A DNA stretch of 64,000 nt from Bacteroidota bacterium (GCA_024642705.1 JAHEAQ010000001.1:277575-341574); one strand, 5' to 3'. Positions 53,765-63,999 are shown, numbered from the stretch's first letter. Translations and numbers: made by a program. Notes: generated by a model from the letters alone, not told the origin.

Positions 53765-55543
53765 ATGTTATTAACAACTGAACAAAAAGCTATAATAAAT
53801 TCAACAGGAGACATCAAAATCAATGCTGTTGCAGGTTCTGGAAAAACAACCACCGTCATTGAATACGCCAAAACAAGATCCAAGAATTCTAAAATTCTTT
53901 ATTTGGCTTTCAATAAATCTGTAAAATTAGAAGCTCAAAAAAAATTCTCAGAAAATGGGCTGAACAATGTAGATATTGAAACTGCCCATTCATTGGCATT
54001 TAAACATATTGTCCATAAACACAAATACAAATTGAATTCTAATGGATATAAAACCCATGAAATTGTAGATATTCTTCGTTTAAAAGGAAATGGTGAAAAA
54101 CATACTGAATTTATTCTTGCCAATCATGTTAATAAGTTTATTGCATTTTTTTGCAACAGTAAGGCAAAGAAAGTTCAAGATTTAAACTATTTGGAAACCA
54201 TAAATGATTCCAAAGCAAAGGCTTTTGTGACATCATTCTATAATTACATTGAAAAACAAACGAGGATATTTTTAGCGATGATGAATTCTGGAGAAATTGA
54301 AATCACTCATGATTTTTACTTGAAGAAATTCCAATTGTCGAAGCCTCAACTTCACTATGATTATATTTTATTCGATGAAGGGCAAGATGCCTCAGCTACA
54401 ATGCTCGATGTATTTTTTAACCAAAATGCTACAAAAGTTATAGTGGGAGATGTACACCAACAAATATATGGATGGAGACACGCCGTTAATTCTCTAGATA
54501 GAGCAAAATTTAAAACTTATCAACTTACTAATAGCTTCCGTTTCAATCAGGATATTGCCAATCTTGCAGAAGGAGTGCTGGATTATAAATACATCCTGTC
54601 TTCTATTAATCCCATAAATATAAACGGGAAAGGCTCAAGCAATAACAAAAAAGTGAAAGCAATTTTAGCCAGAACAAATCTTGGATTATTATTAAAAGCT
54701 ATAGAATATGTTTCCGAGAAAAAAAATGTGGACCGAATTTATTTTGAAGGAAATATCAATTCATATACTTATGCGGATGATGGTGCCAGTCTTTATGACA
54801 TCTTAAATCTGTATAATGGTAAAAAAAAATTGATCAAGGATAAATTGATTAATCAAATGAAGAATATTGATGAATTGGTAGAATATATTGAAAAAACTGA
54901 AGATATTCAGATGGGTCTAATGCTTGAAATTGTAATGGAGTATGGTAATAATATTCCTGGAATCCTTAAGAAAATCAAAGATAAGCATGTAGATAATAAT
55001 GAAAAAGATAAGGCGGAAATGATATTTTCAACTGTTCACCGCTGCAAAGGAATGGAATACGATTCAGTACAAATCGTAAATGATTTCATAACTGAAGAAA
55101 GATTGTTAAAAATGAAAAACGATCCAAATATTGAAATCGATTTGGCAAAATTAAATGAAGAGATTAATTTACTTTATGTTGCGATTACTAGAACCAAAAA
55201 TATTCTTTATATCCCCGAATCACTTGTCCCTAAAGATTTTTCTGCTACAGCACAAATACACATTTTAAAATCTGAAAATAAAGATCAAACTTTAAAAACT
55301 AATCTTTTTTCATCCAATAAAAATATTCAAGACAGAGAAAAATCAGCATCTAATTATAAATTAAGGCCTGTGCATACTGATGCTTATGCCAAATGGACGG
55401 AAGAACTTGATGAAGAATTGACTAATATGTTTTGCGAAGGCATCAATGTCAAAGATATGGCAAGACATTTTGGGCGAACGAAAGGCGCTATTTATGCTCG
55501 AATTAAGAAATTGGATTTGCATGAAACATATGGATGGGAATAG
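53765..55543 (+). CDS. UvrD/FBH1-like SF1 helicase with C-terminal HTH
   Basis: This 592-residue SF1A helicase has Walker A AVAGSGKTTT (residues 21-30), motif II YILFDEGQDAS, motif III VIVGDVHQQIYGWRHAVNSL, motif IV LTNSFRF, motif V IFSTVHRCKGMEYDS and motif VI LLYVAITRTKNILYI. The GDxHQQIYxxRxAVN and LTxSFRF wording resembles the FBH1 subfamily more than UvrD/Rep, and it is smaller than those. Residues about 537-592 form a SANT/HTH-like module (YAKWTEELDEELTNMF; VKDMARHFGRTKGAIYARIK). It probably unwinds or strips DNA during repair; target unknown. Lone gene. Confidence 0.85.
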   Translation: MLLTTEQKAIINSTGDIKINAVAGSGKTTTVIEYAKTRSKNSKILYLAFNKSVKLEAQKKFSENGLNNVDIETAHSLAFKHIVHKHKYKLNSNGYKTHEIVDILRLKGNGEKHTEFILANHVNKFIAFFCNSKAKKVQDLNYLETINDSKAKAFVTSFYNYIEKQTRIFLAMMNSGEIEITHDFYLKKFQLSKPQLHYDYILFDEGQDASATMLDVFFNQNATKVIVGDVHQQIYGWRHAVNSLDRAKFKTYQLTNSFRFNQDIANLAEGVLDYKYILSSINPININGKGSSNNKKVKAILARTNLGLLLKAIEYVSEKKNVDRIYFEGNINSYTYADDGASLYDILNLYNGKKKLIKDKLINQMKNIDELVEYIEKTEDIQMGLMLEIVMEYGNNIPGILKKIKDKHVDNNEKDKAEMIFSTVHRCKGMEYDSVQIVNDFITEERLLKMKNDPNIEIDLAKLNEEINLLYVAITRTKNILYIPESLVPKDFSATAQIHILKSENKDQTLKTNLFSSNKNIQDREKSASNYKLRPVHTDAYAKWTEELDEELTNMFCEGINVKDMARHFGRTKGAIYARIKKLDLHETYGWE

Positions 55544-55697
55544 TCCATAATTTTAGTTCGTTGAGCAAATAATTTCTAGTTTTTAGTATTTTTACTTATC
55601 TACAATAAATCTTGTTGATTTAATTATTGCTTAACCTGGTTTGAATTAGATTATAAAATAGCTCACATTTCACTAAACTTAATTAATATATTCCTAG

Positions 55698-58600
55698 ATG
55701 AAAGTTAAATTACAAGCCATTTTTAGATTTTCATGCTCCTATATAGGATTAATTCTAATGACTATTAGTGGCACTTTAGCGCAACAAAATCTAGATATTT
55801 CAAATGAATATGTTAAAAATAATCTGAAAAAATATGATTTGCTCCAAACTGATATCGAAAATTGGATAATAACTGATAATTATGTTTCTAAACACAATGG
55901 TGTGAATCATATTTATTATCAGCAAACCATGAATGGAATACCTGTGGAGGATGCAATAATGAATATAAATGTTTCTAAAGAGGGAAAAGTTATCCATGCA
56001 AATAGTCGATTTATCCCAAACTTAAATTTAAAAGCTAAAGGGCAGGTCAATGTAAATGCGAAAACGGCACTCGCAAAGGCATTATCAGATTTAAAAATTG
56101 CTATTCCAAGAAATCTAACCACCAAATCTCAAATGGCAAATGCAAGGCAAGAATCAGTCTTTGAAAAGTTCGGCGCAATTGACAAGGAAATGGTTTTGAA
56201 ACTCATTTATATTAAGGATGAAAATCAAAATATAAAACTTACTTGGGTTGCTGAAATTCAGATTATCAAACCCGAGTTTCATATCTGGATGTCTTATATC
56301 GATGCGACAACTGGGGATTTTTTGAAAAAAATCGACATGGTCTTACATTGTAAATTTGATACCGTAGAAGATGTTTGCTTTGAAAAATCTACGCTAGTAA
56401 CGCAAACCATCGCAAAAAAGAAAAATAAAACCATTACAAATGTTCCAACTTCTAATTTTGCAGGCGATTCGTACAATGTCTATGCAATGCCCATAGAAAG
56501 TCCAAACCATGGTTCCCGAAATATTCAAATTGATCCTGCTAATCTAAATGCATCACCCTATGGTTGGCACGACACCAATGGTTCTGCTGGCGCAGAATAT
56601 ACTATAACAAGAGGAAATAATGTACTTGCTCAGGAGGATCAAAATGGAAATAATGGCACTGGATATAGTCCTGATGGAGGCCCTGGGCTTAATTTTGATT
56701 TCACTTTAGATTTCACCGATGTTCCAGGTACGAATACTGCTTTGGCACAAAATCTAAATTCTTCGTTGACCAATTTGTTTTACTGGAACAACATTATTCA
56801 TGATGTATTCTACAATTATGGTTTTGATGAACCAGCAGGAAATTTTCAACAAAACAATTATGGGAAAGGAGGTACAGCTGGAGATTACGTATTAGCAGAT
56901 GGGTTGGATGGAAGTGGGCTTGACAATGCAAATTTTTCAATCACCGCAGATGGAACGAGTGGAAGAATGCAAATGTATCTTTGGTCAAGTGCCGTTTTAG
57001 TTGATTTTAATGTTACAGATCCTTTCAGTATTGCTGGCAATTATAATGGTGCAAGTGCTTCATTTGGGCCAAATAATTATAATATAACTGGAAATTTGAT
57101 TATTGCAAATGACGGCGGAGCAAATCCATCAGAAGCCTGCGGACCATTGATTAATGGCGGTGCAATAGCAGGAAATATTGCAATTATCGATAGGGGAAAT
57201 TGTGAATTTGGAACAAAAGTATTAAATGCTCAAAATGCGGGAGCTATTGCAGCAATTGTTTGTAACAATGTTGCAGGTTCTCCAATTAATATGGCTCCTG
57301 GTGCAGATGGCCCTTCAGTGACCATACCAAGTATAATGATTAGCCAAAGCGATTGTGCTTTAATAAAAGTTCAGATTCCAACAGTTAGTATTTCACTAGT
57401 TGGGATATCCACAGGAAATGAAATTGATGGATCATTTGACAATGGAATAGTTGCTCATGAATATGGGCATGGTATTTCCACTAGACTAACTGGAGGTCCT
57501 TCTTCTCCCGGATGCTTGTCTAATGAGGAACAAGGGGGTGAAGGGTGGAGTGATTTTTTTGGATTAGTGTTAACGCATGAGGTCGGAGATTCTCGGAATA
57601 CAATTAGAGGAATTGGCACTTATGCTGGAGGTGAAGCTATAACAGGAGGCGGAATTAGATCCTACCCATACACCGCAGATATGAATGTCAATCCATTTAC
57701 CTATAACGATATTATAACAGAAGTAGCTCCCCATGGTGTCGGTTCAGTTTTATGCACAATGTTATGGGACATGTATTGGGATTTCGTGGATAGATATGGA
57801 TATGATCCAGACATTTACAATGGAACTGGGGGAAACAATATTGCCATTCAACTTGTAATGGATGGATTAAAATTGCAACCTTGTAGTCCTGGATTCACAG
57901 ATGTACGAAATGCCATCTTGTTAGCGGATGAAATAAACAACAATGGTACTAATCGTTGCTTAATTTGGGGAGCATTTGCAAGAAGAGGGCTGGGATTAAG
58001 TGCCGACCAAGGATTGACTTCCAGTAAAACGGATGGAATAGAAGCTTTTGATCTTCCCAATGACATCTTTATTGAAGAAACAATTCCAATCGAAGCCGCA
58101 TATGAAGGTGAGGTTGTCTCCATATCAAACAAAATTACTTGTGGATGTACCCCAAAAAATGATATTCAATTCAAACATTCCATTCCTAATGGATTAGAAA
58201 TTTTATCCATTGAACAAGGTCAATTATCAGGAAATGATATTTTAAGTGACTTAGTAAATTTGGGTTCTGAAGAAAGTTTGTTTGTAGAGTACACAGCCAG
58301 AATGGAACGCTGCAACAATACTATACCTGCAGTTGTTTTCTTAGATAATGTGGAAGGAAGCAACAAATTTACTACTTCTGTTTCTGGCAACCAAAAATGG
58401 GTTAAGAATACTGCAATTGTTAATAGCCCAAGCAATTCATGGTACGCTCAAAACTACAACAAATCATCTAATGTTACCTTAACACTAGATAATCCAATAC
58501 TCATTTCAGAACCAACAGAGCTGTCATTTTACCATAGATTTCAAACTGAAGAAACTTGGGATGGAGGTGTAGTGGAAATTTCAACCAATGGGGGCGCTAA

Positions 58601-59675
58601 TTGGTTGTCTTTGGACAAAGAATTTATATCTAATGGATATCAATTACAGATTGCTGGTAATAGCGGAACTTCAATTCAAGGGCAAAATGCATTTACAGGA
58701 AATAGCAACACTCAATTTTCAACCACAGGATTTGTAAAAAGTGTAATTAGTTTGTGCAATTATGTGGGAAAAAATGTTCTGATAAGATTCAAATTTGCTA
58801 GCGATAATAATACCAATGGAGGGGGAATAAATGGTTGGTATATTGATGATATTGAATTTTTAACCAAACCAGCAAAAATAATAAAGGCTTATTTAACTGA
58901 AAATGCGGTTAAAAAAGATTCTGCTGCTTTCTGCATGGAAATTAAAGATCTCAACCAAAGCCATATTTATGTAAACGAATCCGCAATTGGTAAAAGGTAT
59001 GGTGGTGATTGGCAAAATGCATTCATTTCACTTCAAGATGCTCTAGAAATAGCAGAATGCAATTCTTCAATTGATCAAATTTGGGTTAAGGAAGGCACTT
59101 ATTTACCAACAGAAACAAATGATCAGTCCATCTCTTTTAAAATGGTAAATGGCATAAGTATTTTTGGAGGATTTAATGGAACAGAATCAACATTGGGACA
59201 AAGAGATCCAATGAATAATGTTACCATATTAAGCGGAGATATTGGAATACCCGATGAAATTGGAGATAATTCTTTCCATGTTATAAATAATTTAAATATC
59301 GACAATACTGCAAAACTTGATGGATTTACTATTACTAATGGAAATGCCGAAAGTGGTATGGGAGGAGGAATGTTGAATGCCACTTCTTCACCAGTAATAA
59401 CGAATTGTATTTTCTCTTTCAATTCTGCTGATCTATCAGGAGGAGGAATTGCCAATTTATTAAATTCTTCCATTTCGCTAACAGATTGTTCATTTATCGA
59501 AAACAGTACACTTTCAGGTGTAGGAAGAGCTATCCAAAACAATAATTCATTGCTAATACTAGAAAATATTACAATTTTTGATCAATGGTTAGAATTATTG
59601 GGAAATTCAATTAATAATGAAGGAATTCAAGCTTCAATTACTTCCAAAGGGCTTGTAGAAATAAAAAAGGAATAG
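55698..59675 (+). CDS. M36 (fungalysin-type) metallopeptidase with PA, MAM-like and beta-helix modules
   Basis: This 1325-residue secreted protein has a signal peptide (ending GTLAQ), an FTP propeptide (about 60-130), the M36 catalytic domain interrupted by a PA domain (about 430-570), zinc motif HEYGHGISTRL (about 587) and the third ligand region GEGWSDFFGL (about 614). Downstream are a DUF11-like segment (about 795-880), an immune-inhibitor-type jelly roll (PTELSFYHRFQTEETWDGGV), and a right-handed beta-helix (DGFTITNGNAESGMGGGMLN; SSPVITNCIFSFNSADLSGG). It ends ITSKGLVEIKKE with no T9SS C-terminal domain. Confidence 0.9.
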   Translation: MKVKLQAIFRFSCSYIGLILMTISGTLAQQNLDISNEYVKNNLKKYDLLQTDIENWIITDNYVSKHNGVNHIYYQQTMNGIPVEDAIMNINVSKEGKVIHANSRFIPNLNLKAKGQVNVNAKTALAKALSDLKIAIPRNLTTKSQMANARQESVFEKFGAIDKEMVLKLIYIKDENQNIKLTWVAEIQIIKPEFHIWMSYIDATTGDFLKKIDMVLHCKFDTVEDVCFEKSTLVTQTIAKKKNKTITNVPTSNFAGDSYNVYAMPIESPNHGSRNIQIDPANLNASPYGWHDTNGSAGAEYTITRGNNVLAQEDQNGNNGTGYSPDGGPGLNFDFTLDFTDVPGTNTALAQNLNSSLTNLFYWNNIIHDVFYNYGFDEPAGNFQQNNYGKGGTAGDYVLADGLDGSGLDNANFSITADGTSGRMQMYLWSSAVLVDFNVTDPFSIAGNYNGASASFGPNNYNITGNLIIANDGGANPSEACGPLINGGAIAGNIAIIDRGNCEFGTKVLNAQNAGAIAAIVCNNVAGSPINMAPGADGPSVTIPSIMISQSDCALIKVQIPTVSISLVGISTGNEIDGSFDNGIVAHEYGHGISTRLTGGPSSPGCLSNEEQGGEGWSDFFGLVLTHEVGDSRNTIRGIGTYAGGEAITGGGIRSYPYTADMNVNPFTYNDIITEVAPHGVGSVLCTMLWDMYWDFVDRYGYDPDIYNGTGGNNIAIQLVMDGLKLQPCSPGFTDVRNAILLADEINNNGTNRCLIWGAFARRGLGLSADQGLTSSKTDGIEAFDLPNDIFIEETIPIEAAYEGEVVSISNKITCGCTPKNDIQFKHSIPNGLEILSIEQGQLSGNDILSDLVNLGSEESLFVEYTARMERCNNTIPAVVFLDNVEGSNKFTTSVSGNQKWVKNTAIVNSPSNSWYAQNYNKSSNVTLTLDNPILISEPTELSFYHRFQTEETWDGGVVEISTNGGANWLSLDKEFISNGYQLQIAGNSGTSIQGQNAFTGNSNTQFSTTGFVKSVISLCNYVGKNVLIRFKFASDNNTNGGGINGWYIDDIEFLTKPAKIIKAYLTENAVKKDSAAFCMEIKDLNQSHIYVNESAIGKRYGGDWQNAFISLQDALEIAECNSSIDQIWVKEGTYLPTETNDQSISFKMVNGISIFGGFNGTESTLGQRDPMNNVTILSGDIGIPDEIGDNSFHVINNLNIDNTAKLDGFTITNGNAESGMGGGMLNATSSPVITNCIFSFNSADLSGGGIANLLNSSISLTDCSFIENSTLSGVGRAIQNNNSLLILENITIFDQWLELLGNSINNEGIQASITSKGLVEIKKE

Positions 59676-59820
59676 AGAGGTCAGAATTTATAGGTGTGAA
59701 AAGTAAATAATTTTCTTGGGTGAGAAGAATATTGGCAATCAATTATTGAAACTAAATTTTAGTTGATTGCACTCCAATTTTTATTATATCTTAGTGAAGT
59801 GATTTAAAAAACTAATCAAT

Positions 59821-60849
59821 ATGAAATTTCTTTCCTTATTAATGGTGGCCTCTACTTTTGCTTTTTTTTCTTGTAATTCACCCACAAAAACAAATGAAAC
59901 CATGGAATCATCCATTCAGACTATTGGAAAAATAGTAAGCTTAGATCCCGAATTTGAAACATTAATTGCTCCAGATACGAAAATTGAAGTATTGGCTGAA
60001 GGATTCGATTGGACTGAAGGACCACTTTGGATTGAAGATGGACAATACTTGCTGTTTTCTGATATTCCGCCAAATTCTATTTTCAAATGGAAGGAAGGTG
60101 AAGGTGTCTCTTTGTATTTAAAACCATCAGGATACACAGGCTCTGTTGAAAGAACGGGAGAACCAGGATCGAATGGATTATTGCTAGATTCACAAGGAAA
60201 TTTAGTGATGTGTCAACATGGAGATCGAAGAATGGCAAGAATGGATGCACCATTAAGTGCTCCTGAATCTAAGTTTACCACATTAACAGACAATTATAAC
60301 GGTATGAAGCTGAACAGTCCTAATGATGCAGTTTTTCATTCCAATGGAGATCTTTATTTTACAGATCCGCCTTATGGATTAGTAGGCAATATGGATGATC
60401 CCACAAAAGAAATTCCATTTCAAGGGGTGTTCAGATGCGATAAAGAAGGCAAGTCACATTTATTGACCGATAAAGTAAGCAGACCGAATGGAATTGCTTT
60501 TTCTCCAGATGAGAAAACATTATATGTCACAAGTTCGGACGGTGCCAATCCCATTATCATGTCTTACAATGTGCAAGAGGATGGATCCATAGACGAAGGG
60601 AAAGTATTTTTTGATTCCATGCATTTGAAAGGTGAAGGAGTTAAAGGTGCTCCGGATGGAATGAAAGTTAGCAAAGCTGGTTACATTTATTCTACATGTC
60701 CTGGTGGTGTTGTCGTTTTAAATAAAGAAGGAAAACATTTGGGTACAATAAGTTCAGGAGAGGCTACTTCTAATGTTGCTCTAGACGAAAAAGGAGGATA
60801 TTTATATGCTACTTCGGATATGTATCTGATTAGGGTTAAGCTTTTGTAG
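59821..60849 (+). CDS. SMP-30/gluconolactonase-like lipoprotein
   Basis: This 342-residue protein has a lipoprotein signal (FAFFSCNS, Cys about 18) and a six-bladed propeller of the SMP-30/LRE family: TEGPLWIEDGQYLLFSDIPP, GEPGSNGLLLDSQGNLVMCQ, LNSPNDAVFHSNGDLYFTDP and RPNGIAFSPDEKTLYVTSSD give the metal-binding Glu, Asn and Asp residues. Reaction is probably hydrolysis of a sugar lactone in the periplasm; substrate not known. Confidence 0.9.
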   Translation: MKFLSLLMVASTFAFFSCNSPTKTNETMESSIQTIGKIVSLDPEFETLIAPDTKIEVLAEGFDWTEGPLWIEDGQYLLFSDIPPNSIFKWKEGEGVSLYLKPSGYTGSVERTGEPGSNGLLLDSQGNLVMCQHGDRRMARMDAPLSAPESKFTTLTDNYNGMKLNSPNDAVFHSNGDLYFTDPPYGLVGNMDDPTKEIPFQGVFRCDKEGKSHLLTDKVSRPNGIAFSPDEKTLYVTSSDGANPIIMSYNVQEDGSIDEGKVFFDSMHLKGEGVKGAPDGMKVSKAGYIYSTCPGGVVVLNKEGKHLGTISSGEATSNVALDEKGGYLYATSDMYLIRVKLL

Positions 60850-61119
60850 TTAAATCAAGTTTGGGGTAAATGTATGATTGGTAATTCATAATGAAAGAGC
60901 TTAACCATTTTACCCGTTTAATTCTAGCCCAATCTATTTTAGAATTTTCTTAATCTAACTGCTTCTTTACATGCATCTTTAATCTATCTTTCCAACTAAA
61001 TAATATTTCAATTAATCGTTTGTTTCTATCCAACGAATGTTGCCCAATGAAATTGCAAACCTTAAAGCTCAATTGTTTAGAATAGATGTAAAAGTCATCG
61101 CCTTATTATTTGAAATGTT

Positions 61120-61893
61120 TTATTCCTTAATTTTAAGAGAGGACAACATCTCTTTTATTTCAAGCTCTTCTAGTTGTTCTTTTTTATCTTTTTCCAACTT
61201 CTCTAGATTTACAGAGATGCTATCCAACAAATCTCCGTAATACGCATACAATTCAAACTCTTTTTCTATTTCTTTTTGTTTTACAGATTCTGATTGAAAT
61301 TCTTCAATTTGTTTAAGTTTCTGTCTAGATAATTCTATGGAATGTTTGACATTAATTTGTTCTTCGATCTCAAGTAGTCTTATACCGCATTTATGATAGA
61401 ACTCATACTTGCTTTGTTTTTTCCTTTTTCGATCTTGAAACTCATGCAGAAGTTGTTTTATCTCCATTTTCATTTTTTCTCCAATTGAAGAAAGATTCAG
61501 ATGCTTGGTTTGTAATTCTATTTCCTCATTAATCAAATTAATTTCATCCTCATAAATTTCCATAGCATATTCACATTTCAGCCTAAATCTTCGAACTTTA
61601 GTTTTAGGAAGTTCATAATATTCAATTAATTCACCTACTGCATCGTCAATTAGTTTTTTTACGCTTTTTGATTTTAAAAGCGACTCTATGAATTTTGGAG
61701 ACAATGCAATAAATAACATGCATTTAAACAAAATGCTAACTTTTCCATTTTCACTTTTTTCTTTATAGGACAATACAACCTTGTTATAGTTGGTCCAAAA
61801 ACTTGTCCTTTCTTTTAATTCAGTCTGAATTTTCTGGATATTATATGAAAGTTCCTCAATTTCTTCTATTGTAACTCCCTTTATTGTTTTCAT
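61120..61893 (-). CDS. hypothetical coiled-coil protein
   Basis: This 257-residue protein has no signal peptide and no recognised domain. It is highly charged with long helical stretches rich in Glu, Lys and Leu (EELSYNIQKIQTELKERTSF; EEQINVKHSIELSRQKLKQI; LEKLEKDKKEQLEELEIKEM), and one hydrophobic patch (ILFKCMLFIALSPKFIESLL) near 50-70. Lone minus-strand gene. Function not known; a structural or scaffold role is a guess. Confidence 0.65.
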   Translation of the reverse strand: MKTIKGVTIEEIEELSYNIQKIQTELKERTSFWTNYNKVVLSYKEKSENGKVSILFKCMLFIALSPKFIESLLKSKSVKKLIDDAVGELIEYYELPKTKVRRFRLKCEYAMEIYEDEINLINEEIELQTKHLNLSSIGEKMKMEIKQLLHEFQDRKRKKQSKYEFYHKCGIRLLEIEEQINVKHSIELSRQKLKQIEEFQSESVKQKEIEKEFELYAYYGDLLDSISVNLEKLEKDKKEQLEELEIKEMLSSLKIKE

Positions 61894-62384
61894 AAAGCTT
61901 AATTTTCATAGGCTGGATTTTTATAAATAACGAATTTATCCTAAGCCACTTCCAAGATAGTAAAGTTCGAATTATTCCAAAAATTAGGTTGTGAATCAAA
62001 AACTTGCTTTTATTCCGTGATTATAAAATATTGCTTTCGGATGGGCATATTTTTTTAGTGGTTAAATTTTGATAAGTAATGTCTTTTGAAAAATTATTGT
62101 TTCGGGATTTTTTGTCCAAAATTGCTAATTGCTCTATTAGTATTATTTCGCCATTTGATTCGGAAGTAATTTATAGGTTTTTGCACATTGATCCGACTAT
62201 TTTTGGATTATGGTAATGTCAAAATGTTCCTCTTTATACTCCAATGTAATCATTAAAAATTTTGTTTTTCAGATTGTGTATTAGAATTGCTAAATAAAAA
62301 AACTGTGCTCAAAAAGGTGAAAGAATATTTCATTTCGACCCTATGATTTTGAACCTTGAATATAAATTGCGTTTCAAAACATTA
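61894..62384. other. intergenic region with probable gene fossil
   Basis: Between the coiled-coil gene start and the photolyase stop codon. It contains the decayed open frames at 62143-62333 (minus) and no intact gene, terminator or RNA that I can support. Confidence 0.5.
62143..62333 (-). pseudogene. probable fossil of a small secreted protein
   Basis: From an ATG at 62333 a 26-codon frame encodes a signal-peptide-like MKYSFTFLSTVFLFSNSN and stops at 62253. Right after, in another frame, comes ITLEYKEEHFDITIIQK, then an in-frame TAG, then SDQCAKTYKLLPNQMAK and a stop. The two later pieces read like one secreted domain broken by a frameshift and a nonsense codon. No family recognised; chance cannot be excluded. 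Confidence 0.3.
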
Positions 62385-63869
62385 TTACGTCTCCTTTAAT
62401 TTATTCAAGATAAAAGAATCTGCATTTTTAATATGAGTTTCTCGTTTAGCTTCAGACATTTTATGGAGCGTATGGACTAGCATAGATGTTCTTGGATTTG
62501 TGCTGAAATAATCTTGGTGTACAATAACAAAACGCCAAAACAATCCGTCCCAAACATGCTCCCATTCACCTTTTGGGTAATTGCTCATCTTTTTAATATA
62601 GTTAGATCCTCCTATGTAGGGTTTGGTAGCAAACATTCCTCCATCAGCAAACAAGCACATGCCATAAACATTTGGAACCATAACCCAGTCATAGGCATCG
62701 ATAAACAATTCCATAAACCAACGATAAACTTCATCTGGATCAAACTCGCATAATAGCATGAAATTACCAAGAATCATAAGTCTTTCTATGTGATTACAAT
62801 AACCGGTTTGTAGCACTTTTTTTATGGTCTGATCAATTGGTTCTATACCAGTGGTTCCATAATAAAAGGATTTTGGGATTTTACGATTAAACCCCCAAAA
62901 ATTTCTGGTTCGAGAGAAAGACCCTTTGCAAAAATACATTCCACGGATAAATTCGCGCCAGCCTATTATTTGCCGCACAAATCCCTCAGTTGAATTGAGA
63001 GGAATATCTTCTTGTTTTGAAAAAGAAAGAACACGGTTAATAATTTCTGATGGCAAAATAAGACCCACATTCATTAAAGGAGATAAAATACTATGATTCA
63101 GAATAGAAGATTCTTTTAAAATAGCATCTTCATATAAACCAAAGTCGTAAAAGCGGTGATGCAAGAATTGATCAAGCCAATCATTGGCTTCTTGATGCGT
63201 AATGGGATACAATCTATCTTTGGAAATATTACCCGGATTTTCAGAAAATCTACTCATTGTGTAATCAAATGCTTCATCCCACACCTTAATTCTTTCAGGA
63301 TAATTAATTATTGGGGGTAATTTATTTTTAGGGTATTTTTTACGGTTTTCAGTATCGTAGGACCATTGGCCACCAATTGGTTTTTGGTGCTCATCCATTA
63401 AAATTCCATGTCTTATGCGTTGTTGTTTATAAAATGAAGTTTGAAAAAAGAATTTTTTTTCTTTTCTAAAAAAACTGGATAAGTCTTCTTTCTTATTAAG
63501 AAACTGTGGATTTTCAATAATTCTTATTTCACATGAAGTGGAAAGAGACTGCACACGCTGCATTAGCCAATCATCTGTTGGTTCTAAAAGGTTTATTGTG
63601 CCAATATTTTTATCGACTATCTCATTATGAAACTGCCTAATGTCAGAAAGTACATGAGATGAATCAATATAATGAACGGTTAAGTTAATTTCTTGTAGAT
63701 AATTTTGATAAGCTTTCATGGATGCTCTATGAAAAGCTATTTTTTGTTTGTGAAATTTATATTGTTTAAAGAAGAGGTACTCTTCAATAAGGTAGATTTC
63801 ACAACCGTTTTCTAAAAGCGGACTCTTTTGTAAAAGCTGATGAGGAAAAACGATATTAATGGCTTTCAT
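62385..63869 (-). CDS. cryptochrome/photolyase of the PhrB (FeS-BCP) family, lacking the Fe-S ligands
   Basis: From the ATG at 63869 the protein has 494 residues; a GTG nine codons earlier is open but [12 protein letters not shown] aligns with the usual family N-terminus. Family marks: [48 protein letters not shown]. In characterised members a [4Fe-4S] cluster is held by four Cys, one before the HIxRLM helix and three after the GTKPY segment; here those positions read [10 protein letters not shown] and [17 protein letters not shown], without Cys. It should bind FAD and repair (6-4) photoproducts or act as a cryptochrome; activity is inferred. The start overlaps the DUF2256 gene by 14 nt. Confidence 0.88.
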   Translation of the reverse strand: MKAINIVFPHQLLQKSPLLENGCEIYLIEEYLFFKQYKFHKQKIAFHRASMKAYQNYLQEINLTVHYIDSSHVLSDIRQFHNEIVDKNIGTINLLEPTDDWLMQRVQSLSTSCEIRIIENPQFLNKKEDLSSFFRKEKKFFFQTSFYKQQRIRHGILMDEHQKPIGGQWSYDTENRKKYPKNKLPPIINYPERIKVWDEAFDYTMSRFSENPGNISKDRLYPITHQEANDWLDQFLHHRFYDFGLYEDAILKESSILNHSILSPLMNVGLILPSEIINRVLSFSKQEDIPLNSTEGFVRQIIGWREFIRGMYFCKGSFSRTRNFWGFNRKIPKSFYYGTTGIEPIDQTIKKVLQTGYCNHIERLMILGNFMLLCEFDPDEVYRWFMELFIDAYDWVMVPNVYGMCLFADGGMFATKPYIGGSNYIKKMSNYPKGEWEHVWDGLFWRFVIVHQDYFSTNPRTSMLVHTLHKMSEAKRETHIKNADSFILNKLKET

Positions 63870-63999
63870 TTGATTTATTGCGTTTGCACCTTTCACTGCA
63901 ATATTTTACATTCTCCCAATCCCTAGCCCATTTTTTTCTCCAGGCAAAGGGACGTTTGCATATAAGGCATAATTTTGTTGAATAATTACGTTTTTTCAT
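63856..63999 (-). CDS. DUF2256 zinc-ribbon micro-protein
   Basis: A complete 47-residue gene at the window edge: ATG at 63997-63999, TAA at 63856-63858. It contains [20 protein letters not shown] and YCSERCKRN, i.e. CX2C and CX3C pairs for one zinc ion, and the DUF2256 core RPFxWRKKWxxxW. The family is short (40-55 residues) and often lies beside photolyase genes. Here its last 14 nt overlap the start of the photolyase, in another frame, so the two are translationally coupled. Function unknown; a role with the photolyase is inferred. Confidence 0.85.
   Translation of the reverse strand: MKKRNYSTKLCLICKRPFAWRKKWARDWENVKYCSERCKRNKSNESH

Noticed and set aside
60950..61102. Open minus-strand stretch of 50 codons ending in WKDRLKMHVKKQLD, downstream of the coiled-coil gene
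   Set aside because: It has no start codon in frame before its last residues and open frames of this length occur by chance in AT-rich DNA; without a homologue it cannot be called a gene or remnant.
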